Assembly (NCBI RefSeq): GCF_001280065.1
Contig: NZ_LGEA01000025.1
Coordinates: 124,001-188,000 of the forward strand
Reading direction: 5' to 3'
Length of the DNA stretch: 64,000 bases
Source of the DNA: Streptomyces sp. NRRL B-1140
GTDB taxonomy: Bacteria > Actinomycetota > Actinomycetes > Streptomycetales > Streptomycetaceae
Part shown: positions 1-7,567 of the stretch, in pieces
Position numbering within the stretch: position 1 is the first letter of the stretch
Layout of the letters: the number at the start of each line of letters is the position of its first letter
Translations under genes and position numbers: made by a program
Notes under the pieces: model-generated
What the model was told of the DNA's origin: nothing
Seen by the model: only the letters and a program-made list of their open reading frames with translations
The model's database searches: none

Positions 1-884
1 GGATCCGGGCTGGTCAACTGCCCGCACAGCAGGGAGACACGGTCGGCCACCCGGCTGCCGAGCGCGGAGTGCAGGGTCCGCAGCAGCCGGGAGCCCTCCT
101 CGTCCGAGGGGCGCAGCCGCCGCAGCCGGACGGCGAGCGTGTCCGGACCGGGAGCGTCGTCCGGGCGGGCCTTCCGGAGCCGCCTCCCCGATCTGTCCCT
201 GAGCAGCCGGACGACGGTCGGTACGAGATCTGCAGGGAGCAGATCCGGGGCGCATTGCGCGAGCTGGCCCAGCGCGGCGAGCCGGAGGCCGGGGTCGTGA
301 GGCGGTCCGCTCAAATCGGTCAGCAGGCGTATCGCCTCGGCTGTGTGAGGCTCGGCCGGGCGGAGGCGCCGCGCGAACTCCCCGAGGCTCTCGGCGAGGG
401 CGAGCAGGACACGGTCGTCGCGCTCCACGGTGATCCGCTCCCGCAACAGCGCGAGCACGCGCGCCGGTTGGTCCACGTACCGCACCAGTGCGCCCGGGAC
501 CACCCGGCGCACTGCTGCGTCCCGGTCCCCCGTGAGACGGACGAAGACGTCGGCATGCGCGCGCAGAGTGCCGCGCACCTCTGCCGCGCGGTCTCCGCGG
601 GCACCGGCGACGTCACCGATGCCGACGAGGAACTCCACCACCTCCGCCCGGTCCCGGACGTCCTCCCGGCCGGCGAGCACGAGGAGAAACGGGACACACG
701 CGAGCGTCGACTCCCGGATGCCGTCGTCCGGGTGGTGCAGGGCGTGGTACATCCCGTCGAGCGCGGTCTGTCGCTCGGCCGGGTCGGTGGAGCCCAGCCC
801 CCGCAGTAATCCGGGCACGTCCTCCGCGCTGCCGTACGCCTGGCGCAGCGAGGCCCGGTCGACCTCGTCCATCCCCCTGAACAC
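1..884 (-). CDS. HEAT-repeat protein, 3' end beyond window
   Basis: The minus strand is open from a GTG at 884 to the window edge (294 codons, no stop), so the C terminus is missing. The protein begins MFRGMDEVDR and continues with helical, Leu/Ala/Arg-rich ~35-residue units (for example LLRGLGSTDPAERQ and VFVRLTGDRDAAVRRVV), the signature of HEAT/armadillo scaffolds. The GTG start is preferred because GGGGGAGG lies 5 bases upstream; an in-frame ATG at 872 is a weaker alternative. Streptomyces genomes carry many paralogues starting with the same MF.GMDEVD motif. Their role is unknown; protein-protein scaffolding is inferred only from the repeats. Confidence 0.75.
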   Translation of the reverse strand, partial: MFRGMDEVDRASLRQAYGSAEDVPGLLRGLGSTDPAERQTALDGMYHALHHPDDGIRESTLACVPFLLVLAGREDVRDRAEVVEFLVGIGDVAGARGDRAAEVRGTLRAHADVFVRLTGDRDAAVRRVVPGALVRYVDQPARVLALLRERITVERDDRVLLALAESLGEFARRLRPAEPHTAEAIRLLTDLSGPPHDPGLRLAALGQLAQCAPDLLPADLVPTVVRLLRDRSGRRLRKARPDDAPGPDTLAVRLRRLRPSDEEGSRLLRTLHSALGSRVADRVSLLCGQLTSPD

Positions 885-1057
885 GTTGTCCTCCCCCAGA
901 CGACCTGCCGACGACGGGGAGTCTGCACCACCGCACTGACAACGAGGCGGAATCGGGGGGTGACTGTGCGCGAACTGTGCGTTCGTTGGCTTGAGTTGGA
1001 GTCGGCCCTGCCCCGGCCCGCCCGCCCGCGGCGTCCGGGGCGCCCGGCTCCGGCGCC
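885..1057. other. Non-coding gap between HEAT gene and AidB remnant
   Basis: No open frame here has convincing codon usage. It must carry the promoter of the minus-strand HEAT-repeat gene. The only visible structure is a short direct repeat (CTGTGCG, twice near 965-980). I see no strong hairpin. Confidence 0.4.
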
Positions 1058-1238
1058 TCAGTCCCCGCCGCCGGGCAGCGCCCGCTCCACGATCCTGTCC
1101 AGGCCCACGATCCTGTCCAGGTCCGCGGTCCGCGGTCCGCGGCAGCGTCCCGAACGCGTGCCCCCAGTCGCCCCCCAGCCGCGTCGCGCAGAACGCGTCG
1201 GCGACGGCCGGCGGGGCGTGCCGGACGAGTGCGGCACC
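1058..1238 (-). pseudogene. C-terminal remnant of AidB-type acyl-CoA dehydrogenase
   Basis: Minus-strand translation from 1238 gives GAALVRHAPPAVADAF, CATRLGGDWGHAFGTLP and then TAD. This matches the end of the AidB/isovaleryl-CoA dehydrogenase-like family as I know it (RHAP.AVADAF.ASRLGGD....FGTLP). The reading then breaks. The 7-base unit GCGGACC is repeated in tandem and shifts the frame, and an 18-base unit (TGGACAGGATCGTGG..) is duplicated. The expected ending DLDRIVERALPGG and stop resume in another frame, with TGA at 1058-1060. Nothing upstream encodes the remaining ~500 residues, so this is a frameshifted 3' fragment left by a deletion. Confidence rests on recognising the C-terminal motif. 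Confidence 0.6.
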
Positions 1239-1247
1239 TGACGCGGA

Positions 1248-1287
1248 CGGCCGTGCGCGGCGCCCGCCGGGACGCTGCGCACGGCCG
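1248..1287 (-). terminator. Stem-loop downstream of pectate lyase
   Basis: CGGCCGTGCGC (1248-1258) and GCGCACGGCCG (1277-1287) form a perfect 11-bp stem with an 18-nt loop, 32 bp past the pectate lyase stop. There is no T-run, as is usual for actinomycete terminators. Confidence 0.5.
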
Positions 1288-1318
1288 CCTTCACCGTGGG
1301 GGGACCGTCTGCCCCGGA

Positions 1319-2107
1319 CTACCTGTAGGTGATGTCCGAGGTGGAGTACAGGCAGTTCTTGCTGTCGGGTCCGGATCCGACAGCGGTGTTGTTGTTGTAC
1401 TTCTGGCAGGGGACGACCTTGCGGCCGGAGTCGTTGCGGATGGTGATGTTCCGCAGCGTCGCCACGTCGTTGCGGTTGACGTTGATGCCGACGAGCCGGG
1501 CGGTGGAGCCGGTGCCGGTCACGTCGATGGTGTTGAGGTTGACCTTGCGGGTGTACTGAGTGGAGCAGTCACCGCAGGAGCGGTACAGCGTCTTGAACTC
1601 CTGCACCGCGAAGTTCGAGATGGTCAGGGTGCCCCCGCCGTTGTGCTGGAAGACCTTGTCCGCCGCCTTCTTGGCCCCACCGCCGATCACCTGGTAGGTG
1701 GCGCCGTTGCCGCCGCGGAAGGTGGCGGCGTCCTCGCCGACGTCCTCCCACCAGACGTTCTGCAGCGTGCAACTGCCCTCGCAGTGGATGCCGTCGGCCG
1801 CGGGGGCGCCGAGGATGACGTTCTTCAGCACCGCGCCGTCGGCGAGCTTGAAGATCGGGTCCTGCCCCTCCTCCTGGCCGTCACCGGCCAGGGCGCCGGT
1901 GCCGTAGTACCGCTTCATCCCGTAGTCCTTGGTGCCGGACACGGAGATGGTGGACGAGGTCCCCTGACTGCCGTTGGGGGCCGGCCAGGTGGCGGCGCTC
2001 GCAGCGGGCGCGTTGACGGTCATGATCATGCCAACCGAGAAGCCGAGTGCGGCCACGGTTCCGGCCAGTGCGCGCCTGCGGGCGCGCGGACGTGTCGCAG
2101 AAGCCAT
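1319..2107 (-). CDS. Secreted pectate lyase, PL3 family
   Basis: This 262-residue exported enzyme should cleave de-esterified pectin (polygalacturonate) by beta-elimination with Ca2+. An Arg-rich n-region and hydrophobic core (residues 6-31) lead to an ASA/A cleavage site near residue 38. The mature part is a single compact PL3 beta-helix domain with the family blocks DGIHCEG (about 105-111) and WWEDVGEDA (about 119-127), which carry conserved acidic residues and Cys. The start at 2107 is chosen because GAAGGA lies 8 bases upstream; upstream in-frame ATG codons lack a site. No carbohydrate-binding module is attached. It is divergent from a CBM2 esterase, across an intergenic region with two LacI-type palindromes, suggesting substrate-controlled expression. 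Confidence 0.92.
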   Translation of the reverse strand: MASATRPRARRRALAGTVAALGFSVGMIMTVNAPAASAATWPAPNGSQGTSSTISVSGTKDYGMKRYYGTGALAGDGQEEGQDPIFKLADGAVLKNVILGAPAADGIHCEGSCTLQNVWWEDVGEDAATFRGGNGATYQVIGGGAKKAADKVFQHNGGGTLTISNFAVQEFKTLYRSCGDCSTQYTRKVNLNTIDVTGTGSTARLVGINVNRNDVATLRNITIRNDSGRKVVPCQKYNNNTAVGSGPDSKNCLYSTSDITYR

Positions 2108-2235
2108 GTCCCGAGTCCTTCTGTCGTGGGGGCGGAACACATACATGACTAGCATTCAGAGTGCTGCTCGTTGTGCGCACCAAGACCGCTCTATCCGTAT
2201 GCGTTGGTCACAGTGCTGAACGGAACGTAGGGTGC

Positions 2236-2243
2236 AAGCGCTT
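2236..2243. promoter_or_regulatory. LacI-type half-symmetric operator core
   Basis: AAGCGCTT palindrome within TGCAAGCGCTTTCT, in the shared promoter region of the pectate lyase and the esterase. The central CG flanked by symmetric arms is typical of LacI-family sites. Assignment to a regulator is inference. Confidence 0.5.
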
Positions 2244-2302
2244 TCTAGTCAACGCCTCGCGCAGAGCGGATTCCGTTGCCGCTGGTCACGCCCGGGACCC
2301 TG

Positions 2303-2316
2303 TGGGAGCGCTTCCA
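2303..2316. promoter_or_regulatory. CebR-like operator
   Basis: TGGGAGCGCTTCCA differs at one position from the TGGGAGCGCTCCCA palindrome known as the binding site of CebR, the cello-oligosaccharide-responsive LacI-family repressor of Streptomyces. It lies 64 bases upstream of the esterase GTG start and in the region shared with the pectate lyase promoter. Confidence 0.65.
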
Positions 2317-2379
2317 TGGGGGCCATGTCCATGCCACCATGCCGCAACGGACGCCTCCCACGACGGAAGGAAACCGGAC

Positions 2380-3720
2380 GTGCCCGCCACCCCCCACCGC
2401 ATGACGACGAGACTCCTGCGGTCGCTCCTCCTCGCGCTCGTCGCCGTGCTGCTGACCCTGGTCGCGACCACCGCTCCGACCGGGCCCGCGGCCGCCGCCG
2501 ACGGGCCCACTCCTGCCTCCGCACGCGGGAACGCCGTACCCACCGCGGCCCTCACCGAGGTCACGAACTTCGGCACCAACCCCAGCAACCTGCGCATGTA
2601 CGTGTACGTGCCGGAGAGCGTGACCCCGAAGCCGGCGGTCGTGGTCGCCGTGCACTGGTGCACCGGTTCGGGCCCGGACATGTACAACGGGACCGAGTAC
2701 GACACACTCGCCGACCGGTACGGATTCATCGTGCTGTATCCGTCCGTCACCCGCAGCAGCAAGTGCTTCGACGTCTCCTCGCCCCAGGCCCTGCGACGCG
2801 GAGGAGGCAGCGATCCCGTCGGAGTCAAGTCGATGATCGACTGGGTCACGCGCACGTATGACGCGGACACGAGCCGGGTGTTCGCCACCGGCATCTCCTC
2901 CGGCGCGATGATGACGAACGTCCTGCTCGGGGACTACCCGGACGTGTTCACGGCGGGCGCCGCCTTCTCGGGCGTCCCGTTCGGCTGCTTCGCGACCAGC
3001 GACGGCTCCGAGTGGAACAGCGCCTGCTCGGGCGGCACGGTCACCCGCACCGCGAAGGAGTGGGGCGACCTCGCCCGGGGTGCGTACCCCGGCTACAACG
3101 GCCCCCGGCCCCGCATGCAGATCTGGCACGGCACCGAGGACGACGTCCTGCGCTACCCCAACTTCGGGGAGCAGATCAAGCAGTGGACGAACGTGCAGGG
3201 CGTGAGCCAGACGCCCACCCGCACCGACACGCCCCAGTCCGGCTGGACCCGTACCCGCTACGGCGGCACGGGGGACCGGGCTCCCGTGGAGGCCATCAGT
3301 CTCCAGGGCGTCGGCCACAATCTGTACGCCCAGGGCATGGCGTCCCGCGTGCTCACCTTCTTCGGCCTGGACGGCTCCGGCCCCGCGCCCCAACCCCAGC
3401 CGGGCGCCTGCCGGGTGACGGCCACGGTGAATGCCTGGAGCACCGGCCTGACCGCCACGGTGACCCTTACCAACACCGGCACGACGACCGTCAACGGCTG
3501 GAAACTCGGCTTCACGCTGCCCACCGGGCAGAAGGTCACGGGCGGCTGGGGCGCCACGTACGCGCCCTCGTCCGGGTCGGTCACCGCCACCAACGTCTCG
3601 TACAACGGCACCATCGCGCCGGGCGCGAGTGTGAGCTTCGGTTACCAGGCCTCTCACGCCGGCAACAGCGCCGCTCCGGCTGGGTTCACGCTCAACGGGA
3701 CGGTGTGCGCGAGCGGTTGA
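2380..3720 (+). CDS. Secreted CE1-like esterase (PHB depolymerase fold) with CBM2
   Basis: The 446-residue protein has a signal peptide (hydrophobic residues 12-30, Ala-rich cleavage site near 40). An alpha/beta-hydrolase of the acetylxylan/feruloyl esterase-PHB depolymerase group spans about 55-330. A C-terminal family 2 cellulose-binding module spans about 344-446, bounded by Cys344 and Cys443, with Trp residues typical of CBM2a. The nucleophile motif is G171-I-S173-S-G, the acid lies in HGTEDD (250-255), and the base is His313 in GVGHN. A PQPQPG linker separates the modules. GTG 2380 is favoured over ATG 2401 because GGAAGGA sits 8 bases before it. Likely role: removing acetyl or feruloyl groups from xylan at the cellulose surface. 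The exact ester substrate cannot be told from sequence. Confidence 0.88.
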   Translation: MPATPHRMTTRLLRSLLLALVAVLLTLVATTAPTGPAAAADGPTPASARGNAVPTAALTEVTNFGTNPSNLRMYVYVPESVTPKPAVVVAVHWCTGSGPDMYNGTEYDTLADRYGFIVLYPSVTRSSKCFDVSSPQALRRGGGSDPVGVKSMIDWVTRTYDADTSRVFATGISSGAMMTNVLLGDYPDVFTAGAAFSGVPFGCFATSDGSEWNSACSGGTVTRTAKEWGDLARGAYPGYNGPRPRMQIWHGTEDDVLRYPNFGEQIKQWTNVQGVSQTPTRTDTPQSGWTRTRYGGTGDRAPVEAISLQGVGHNLYAQGMASRVLTFFGLDGSGPAPQPQPGACRVTATVNAWSTGLTATVTLTNTGTTTVNGWKLGFTLPTGQKVTGGWGATYAPSSGSVTATNVSYNGTIAPGASVSFGYQASHAGNSAAPAGFTLNGTVCASG

Positions 3721-3765
3721 CGTACGTCGACGGGTGCCGGACCGGAGGGCCGGATCAAGCCAATG

Positions 3766-3829
3766 CGGCCGGGTCGGAGCGGCCGGGTCGAATCGACCGG
3801 ATCAGGCCGACCGGATCAGGCCGACCGGA
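3766..3829. repeat. 14-bp-period tandem repeats
   Basis: CGGCCGGGTCG recurs at 3766 and 3780, then CGACCGGATCAGGC occurs at 3794-3807 and 3808-3821, with a third partial copy (CGACCGGA) at 3822-3829. All have a 14-base period. They lie in the convergent gap after the esterase. Confidence 0.8.
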
Positions 3830-3873
3830 CCAGTACCACCGGCCGGTCAGACCGACCGGTGGTACTGGTCCGG
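3825..3873. terminator. Long hairpin, bidirectional terminator
   Basis: Arms 3825-3847 and 3851-3873 (23 bp, one mismatch) enclose a 3-nt CAG loop. It sits between the esterase (plus) and the convergent minus-strand remnant/reductase, and its right arm is the last codons of the OYE remnant (ending DQYHRSV). It may have arisen by inverted duplication of that 3' end. Termination on both strands is inferred from position and stability. Confidence 0.7.
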
Positions 3874-4043
3874 CACCCGCACCTCGCCGCCGAGCTCGCG
3901 CGCCGCGTGCCGCGCCCACGAGGGGTTGCGCAGGAGCTCGCGGCCCAGCAGGACCGCGTCCGCCTCGCCGTTGGCCAGGATCTTCTCGGCCTGCTCCGCA
4001 TCGGTGATGCGGCCGCCCGGCAGAGCTCCCGTCCGGGTGCCTG
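3847..4043 (-). pseudogene. C-terminal remnant of an Old Yellow Enzyme (NADPH dehydrogenase)
   Basis: Minus-strand translation reads [20 protein letters not shown], then [20 protein letters not shown] and [16 protein letters not shown], stopping with TGA at 3847-3849. This is the C terminus of YqjM/NamA-type flavin oxidoreductases (ITD..QAE.IL..G.AD.V.LGRE.LR.P.W). Only about 60 of ~355 residues remain. The frame runs straight into the stop of the adjacent ferredoxin-NADP reductase gene at 4054, so the 5' part has been deleted up to that gene. It has no start codon or ribosome-binding site of its own. Confidence 0.75.
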
Positions 4044-4053
4044 ACGCGCGTCC

Positions 4054-5397
4054 TCAGTGAACCTCGGCCCGAGCGGCTTCCAGGAGCGACTGCCGGTCGG
4101 GGAGTTTCACCACGCCCCGGCCCAGCGAAGCGCCCAGGGCCGCCTCCGCCCGTTCGATGGACCGCCAGCCCGCCCAGTCCACCGGATCGACACCTTCCGC
4201 GCGCAGCACCGGCAGGGGGTCGTCGGGGACCGTCTTCGCGGCGAGGGCGGGGGCGTCCTCGAGGAGGGACGTCACTGTTTCCTTCGCGCACGGGCGGTTC
4301 GTGCCGATGACGCCGGTGGGGCCGCGCTTGATCCAGCCCGCCACGTACTCGCCCGGGGCGACGGCCCCCTCGCGCAGGACGCGGCCGGACAGGTTCGGCA
4401 CGGTGGCGGTGACCGGGTCGAACGGCAGGTCCTCCAGAGGCACTCCGCGGTAGCCCACCGAGCGCAGGACCAGCTGCCCCTCGATGACCTCGTGCCGGCC
4501 CGTACCCGTCACGCCGCCGTGGCCGTCCGGGGCCGTGCGTTCGAACCGCGCGGCGCCCACGCGGCCCCGCTCGGCGAGCAGTTCGGCCGGGCGGAGGAAG
4601 AACCGGAGGTGGATGCGGCGTGGCGCGCCCTTCGGGGGTGTCCGCGCCCATGCGCGCAGCACCTCCACGTTGCGGCGCTGGGGTGCGGGCAGTGCGGAGG
4701 GGTCCGTGTACCCGGGGTCCAGGGCCAGCTCCGCCGGATCCACCACGACGTCGGTCTCCGGCAGGGTGCCCAGTTCGCGCAGTTCCTTGGTGGTGAACCG
4801 GGCCTGGGACGGTCCGCGCCTGCCCACCATGTGGATCTCGGTCACCCGGCTGTCCGCGAGGGTGGTCAGGGCGGCCTGGGGCATGTCGGTCGGGGTGAGC
4901 TCGGCCAGGCCCCGGGCCAGCATCCGCGTGACGTCCACGGCGACGTTGCCCACGCCGACGACGACGGCCGACCGGGCGTCCCGCAGGAAACCGGCGTCCA
5001 CGGCGTCCGGGTGGGCGCTGTACCAGGCGACGAACTGCGTGGCCGACCAGCTCCCCGGCAGGTCCTCCCCGGAGATGCCCAGACGCCGGTCGGTGGCGGC
5101 GCCCAGGCAGTACACCACCGCGTGGTAGAGCTCCCGCAGCCGCGGGACGGTCACTCCACCGGGGCCGGCCTGCACGCCGCCGAGGAAGCGGACCCGGTCG
5201 TGCTCGAGGACGGCGCGCAGGTTGTTCTGCAGCGACTTGATCTTCTCGTGGTCGGGTGCCACGCCGTAGCGGACGAGGCCGTAGGGGCACGGCAGCCGGT
5301 CCAGGACGTCGACGCGCACGTCGGAGTCCAGCTGGACGAGGCTCTGGGCGGTGTAGCACCCGCTCGGCCCGGAGCCTACGACGGCGACTCGCAGCAC
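4054..5397 (-). CDS. FAD-dependent ferredoxin/adrenodoxin-NADP+ reductase (FprA type)
   Basis: The 447-residue flavoprotein begins MLRVAVVGSGPSGCYTAQ, an N-terminal FAD-binding Rossmann GxGPxG (residues 8-13). It continues with the FprA/adrenodoxin-reductase signature PYGLVRYGVAPDHEKIKS and an internal NADP site (VVVGVGNVAVDVTRML), and ends with the conserved GWIKRGPTGVIGTN block. It should shuttle electrons between NADPH and a ferredoxin, probably for cytochrome P450s or other oxygenases; no ferredoxin or P450 lies in this window. GTG 5397 is chosen because GAGGAG lies 7 bases upstream. A frame extension further upstream has no family similarity. The OYE remnant follows immediately. Confidence 0.9.
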   Translation of the reverse strand: MLRVAVVGSGPSGCYTAQSLVQLDSDVRVDVLDRLPCPYGLVRYGVAPDHEKIKSLQNNLRAVLEHDRVRFLGGVQAGPGGVTVPRLRELYHAVVYCLGAATDRRLGISGEDLPGSWSATQFVAWYSAHPDAVDAGFLRDARSAVVVGVGNVAVDVTRMLARGLAELTPTDMPQAALTTLADSRVTEIHMVGRRGPSQARFTTKELRELGTLPETDVVVDPAELALDPGYTDPSALPAPQRRNVEVLRAWARTPPKGAPRRIHLRFFLRPAELLAERGRVGAARFERTAPDGHGGVTGTGRHEVIEGQLVLRSVGYRGVPLEDLPFDPVTATVPNLSGRVLREGAVAPGEYVAGWIKRGPTGVIGTNRPCAKETVTSLLEDAPALAAKTVPDDPLPVLRAEGVDPVDWAGWRSIERAEAALGASLGRGVVKLPDRQSLLEAARAEVH

Positions 5398-5606
5398 GGC
5401 GGAACTCCTCACCCGGGCGAACCGACGGATCTCAGGAGAGCGCTGACGCCTCCAGCATCGCACCGGCCGGGCTCCGCTGACAGGGTGCTGTGCTCCACGC
5501 GTGGCGCGTGTCCGATCTGTGGGGAATGTGATCATGCGGTTACGTTCGGTATGTGCTGAAAGCGTCCTTTCTGAACCTTTCTGATCGCTCTCCGGAGGAC
5601 GGCGCG

Positions 5607-6065
5607 GTGTCCGTGCGCCCCGCGTGGGAAGTGCGGGAGAACGAGGGCACCACGCGGTGGTTCGAGTTCCGGCTGGTGTTCGCGGACGGTGCCCGGATCG
5701 ATGCGCTGGCCGTCGTGGGCGGCGGATGCGTCTGTGTCGAGGAAGTGCGTGCTCAGCCCGCCCTGTCCCTCGACGACCTGGCCGTGCTCGCCGACTGGAT
5801 CGAGGACGCGGTGGCCGAGGCATGCGGACCGGGTGGCGGACCCGACGGCTGCGGCGGCCGGGGGCGCAGGGCCAGGCCGGCCTGGCCGCGCGGGCAGGAG
5901 GGGAGTCAGCTGGTGGCGCGGGAGTACCGCGCGGCCCAGCGCGAGGGCGCCGACCCGGTCCTCGCCGTGATGGGCGCGACCGGCCACAGCCGCCGCGCGA
6001 CCCTCCGCCTGATCGGCCAGGCCCGCGACGCGGGCCTGCTGTCACCGCGCCGTCCCCGGCGCTGA
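5607..6065 (+). CDS. DUF6214-type small protein
   Basis: A 152-residue soluble protein. The first part (MSVRPAWEVRENEG..WFEFRLVFADGARIDALAVV) is a beta-rich domain I associate with the Streptomyces DUF6214 family. A Gly/Arg-rich linker (about 92-112) joins a helical C-terminal segment (EYRAAQREGADPVLAVM..) that resembles a short HTH-like bundle. The GTG at 5607 is preferred, with GGAGG 8 bases upstream; the frame is open back to a GTG at 5553 that lacks a site. Function unknown. It stands alone, divergent from the FprA-type reductase. Confidence 0.65.
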   Translation: MSVRPAWEVRENEGTTRWFEFRLVFADGARIDALAVVGGGCVCVEEVRAQPALSLDDLAVLADWIEDAVAEACGPGGGPDGCGGRGRRARPAWPRGQEGSQLVAREYRAAQREGADPVLAVMGATGHSRRATLRLIGQARDAGLLSPRRPRR

Positions 6066-6166
6066 GGGACTCGGACGCCTGAGGCTCGGCGCGAGCGGGT
6101 GACTCCGGGAGCCGAGGGCGCAGGGGCGCTGGGCACTCGGCTCGGCCACGACTCGGTTTCGGCCTG

Positions 6167-6661
6167 GTGAACCGTGATCCGTCGGGAGGTGTCACGTACG
6201 AGTGTGTGACCGTGCGCTTCGAGCGGAGTACGCGTGTACCGCGCTTGCCGGAGACCGGGTCCCGCCTCGGGCAGCCTTCGGATGTGCGAGGTGATGGGTT
6301 CGCAGGTGGTTGCGTCAGCCTGATCGTGCTGCTCATCGAGATCCCGGTCGCTCTTCTGCTGGGGTCGGCCTCGGTCCTCCGTGGATGGGACCGTGCGGAC
6401 GAGCAGACCGTGGCACCCCCGGTGGACTGGGTTCCGGTCCTCTGGTTCGGCGGGTTCACCTTGGCTGTGCTCGTGATCGCCGTGATCTTCCTGTACTCGG
6501 CACATCCGTTGGCGGGCGCGGTCCAACTGCTCTTGGCCGCCGTCGCCCTGCTCCTCACGATCCACGCCTGGCACGACCAGTACGAGCGTGCTCACCCGCC
6601 TCCACCGCCGGCGAGGGCTGGGATGTCGCACGCTCGTTCGGGCCACGTGACCCACCGGTAG
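6167..6661 (+). CDS. DUF6234-type small membrane protein
   Basis: The frame encodes up to 164 residues with three hydrophobic helices: CVSLIVLLIEIPVALLLG, VLWFGGFTLAVLVIAVIFLY and GAVQLLLAAVALLLTIHAW. They are followed by a His/Pro-rich tail. The pattern (GCVSLIVL.IEIP, DWVPVLWFGG, HP.AGAVQLL.AAVAL) matches the actinomycete DUF6234 family as I remember it. The start is uncertain: the first ~40 residues are Arg-rich and poorly conserved-looking, and GTG codons at 6206, 6212 and 6281 are all possible. Function unknown. Confidence 0.6.
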   Translation: MNRDPSGGVTYECVTVRFERSTRVPRLPETGSRLGQPSDVRGDGFAGGCVSLIVLLIEIPVALLLGSASVLRGWDRADEQTVAPPVDWVPVLWFGGFTLAVLVIAVIFLYSAHPLAGAVQLLLAAVALLLTIHAWHDQYERAHPPPPPARAGMSHARSGHVTHR

Positions 6662-6723
6662 GACCACGACGGCGGATCCCGCGGACCGTCGCAGCCGGTC
6701 ACCGGCGGCCATGACGAACAAGC

Positions 6724-7377
6724 TCAGAGCATGGTCCGCATCCGCGTGATCTCACTCGTCTGCTGTGCGATCACCTCGTCGGCCATCTCCTCCACGCGGA
6801 TGTTGTTGCCCTGCCCCTTCACATCCGTGGCCATGGTGATCGCGCCTTGGTGATGGGTCGTCATCAGGGTCAGGAAAAGGTGGTCGAACGCCTGCCCGTC
6901 GGCGGTGCGAAGCTCCTTCAGCTGGGCCGGCGTCGCCATGCCGGGCATTGTGGTGTGCTCGTGCCGCTCGGCCTTCAGCGGCTTCCCGTACGACTTCAGC
7001 CAGCCCTTCATCGCCTCGATCTCGGGCCTCTGGCCGGCCGCGATGCGCTCGGCGATCCGCTGCACAGCCTTCGACTCGGCCCGCTCGGGGACGAGTTCGG
7101 TCATCACCAGGGCCTGGGCGTGGTGCTCGATCATCATGCGGACGTAGGAGACGTCGGCCGAGTTGGGGGAGTCGTTCTCCGAGCGCCGGTCGGTGGCCTC
7201 CTCGGCGGACAGGGTGCGGTTCGCCTCGCCGGGCTCACCCGGCGCGATCACGGCGGGCCCGTCGTCGGCGGCCGGCTTCCGGTCCGGACCGGAGTCACAG
7301 CCTCCGGTCGTGAGCACGGCCAGGACGGCCAGCCCCGTCGCGACGGCGGACGCCCGGGACGCACGGCGGAACAGCAC
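6724..7377 (-). CDS. DUF305 lipoprotein
   Basis: The 217-residue exported lipoprotein has an N-terminal signal with lipobox LTTGGC (Cys27), a short disordered acidic stretch, and then the DUF305 four-helix domain. Its metal-binding-like motifs are MMIEHHAQALVM (about 81-92) and MTTHHQGAITM (about 172-182), with Met-rich surroundings (TTMPGMA). The HH/Met pattern suggests copper or other soft-metal binding at the outer membrane face; the family role is not settled. GTG 7377 has AGGAGG 5 bases upstream. It is divergent from the LVIVD-repeat secreted protein across 190 bp, an arrangement I recall as common in Streptomyces and suggesting a joint function. Confidence 0.85.
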   Translation of the reverse strand: MLFRRASRASAVATGLAVLAVLTTGGCDSGPDRKPAADDGPAVIAPGEPGEANRTLSAEEATDRRSENDSPNSADVSYVRMMIEHHAQALVMTELVPERAESKAVQRIAERIAAGQRPEIEAMKGWLKSYGKPLKAERHEHTTMPGMATPAQLKELRTADGQAFDHLFLTLMTTHHQGAITMATDVKGQGNNIRVEEMADEVIAQQTSEITRMRTML

Positions 7378-7567
7378 AACGACCTCCTGTGGCAGACGTG
7401 TTGAAGAGCACCTCGAGTTGCGGACGACGTACTGGCACGCTTCCGCGGGTCATTGATCAGAAAACTTCATTGCGATTCTGTTGCCCCCTGTTGGTATGTG
7501 CATGGCGAAGACGATACTGCGTGGTGCGTGAACCGTTCCGCAGCGAACGGAACCAGGGAGGAAAACA

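Noticed and set aside
3766..3829. CRISPR array
   Set aside because: The period is 14 bp with no spacers, so it is a simple tandem repeat.
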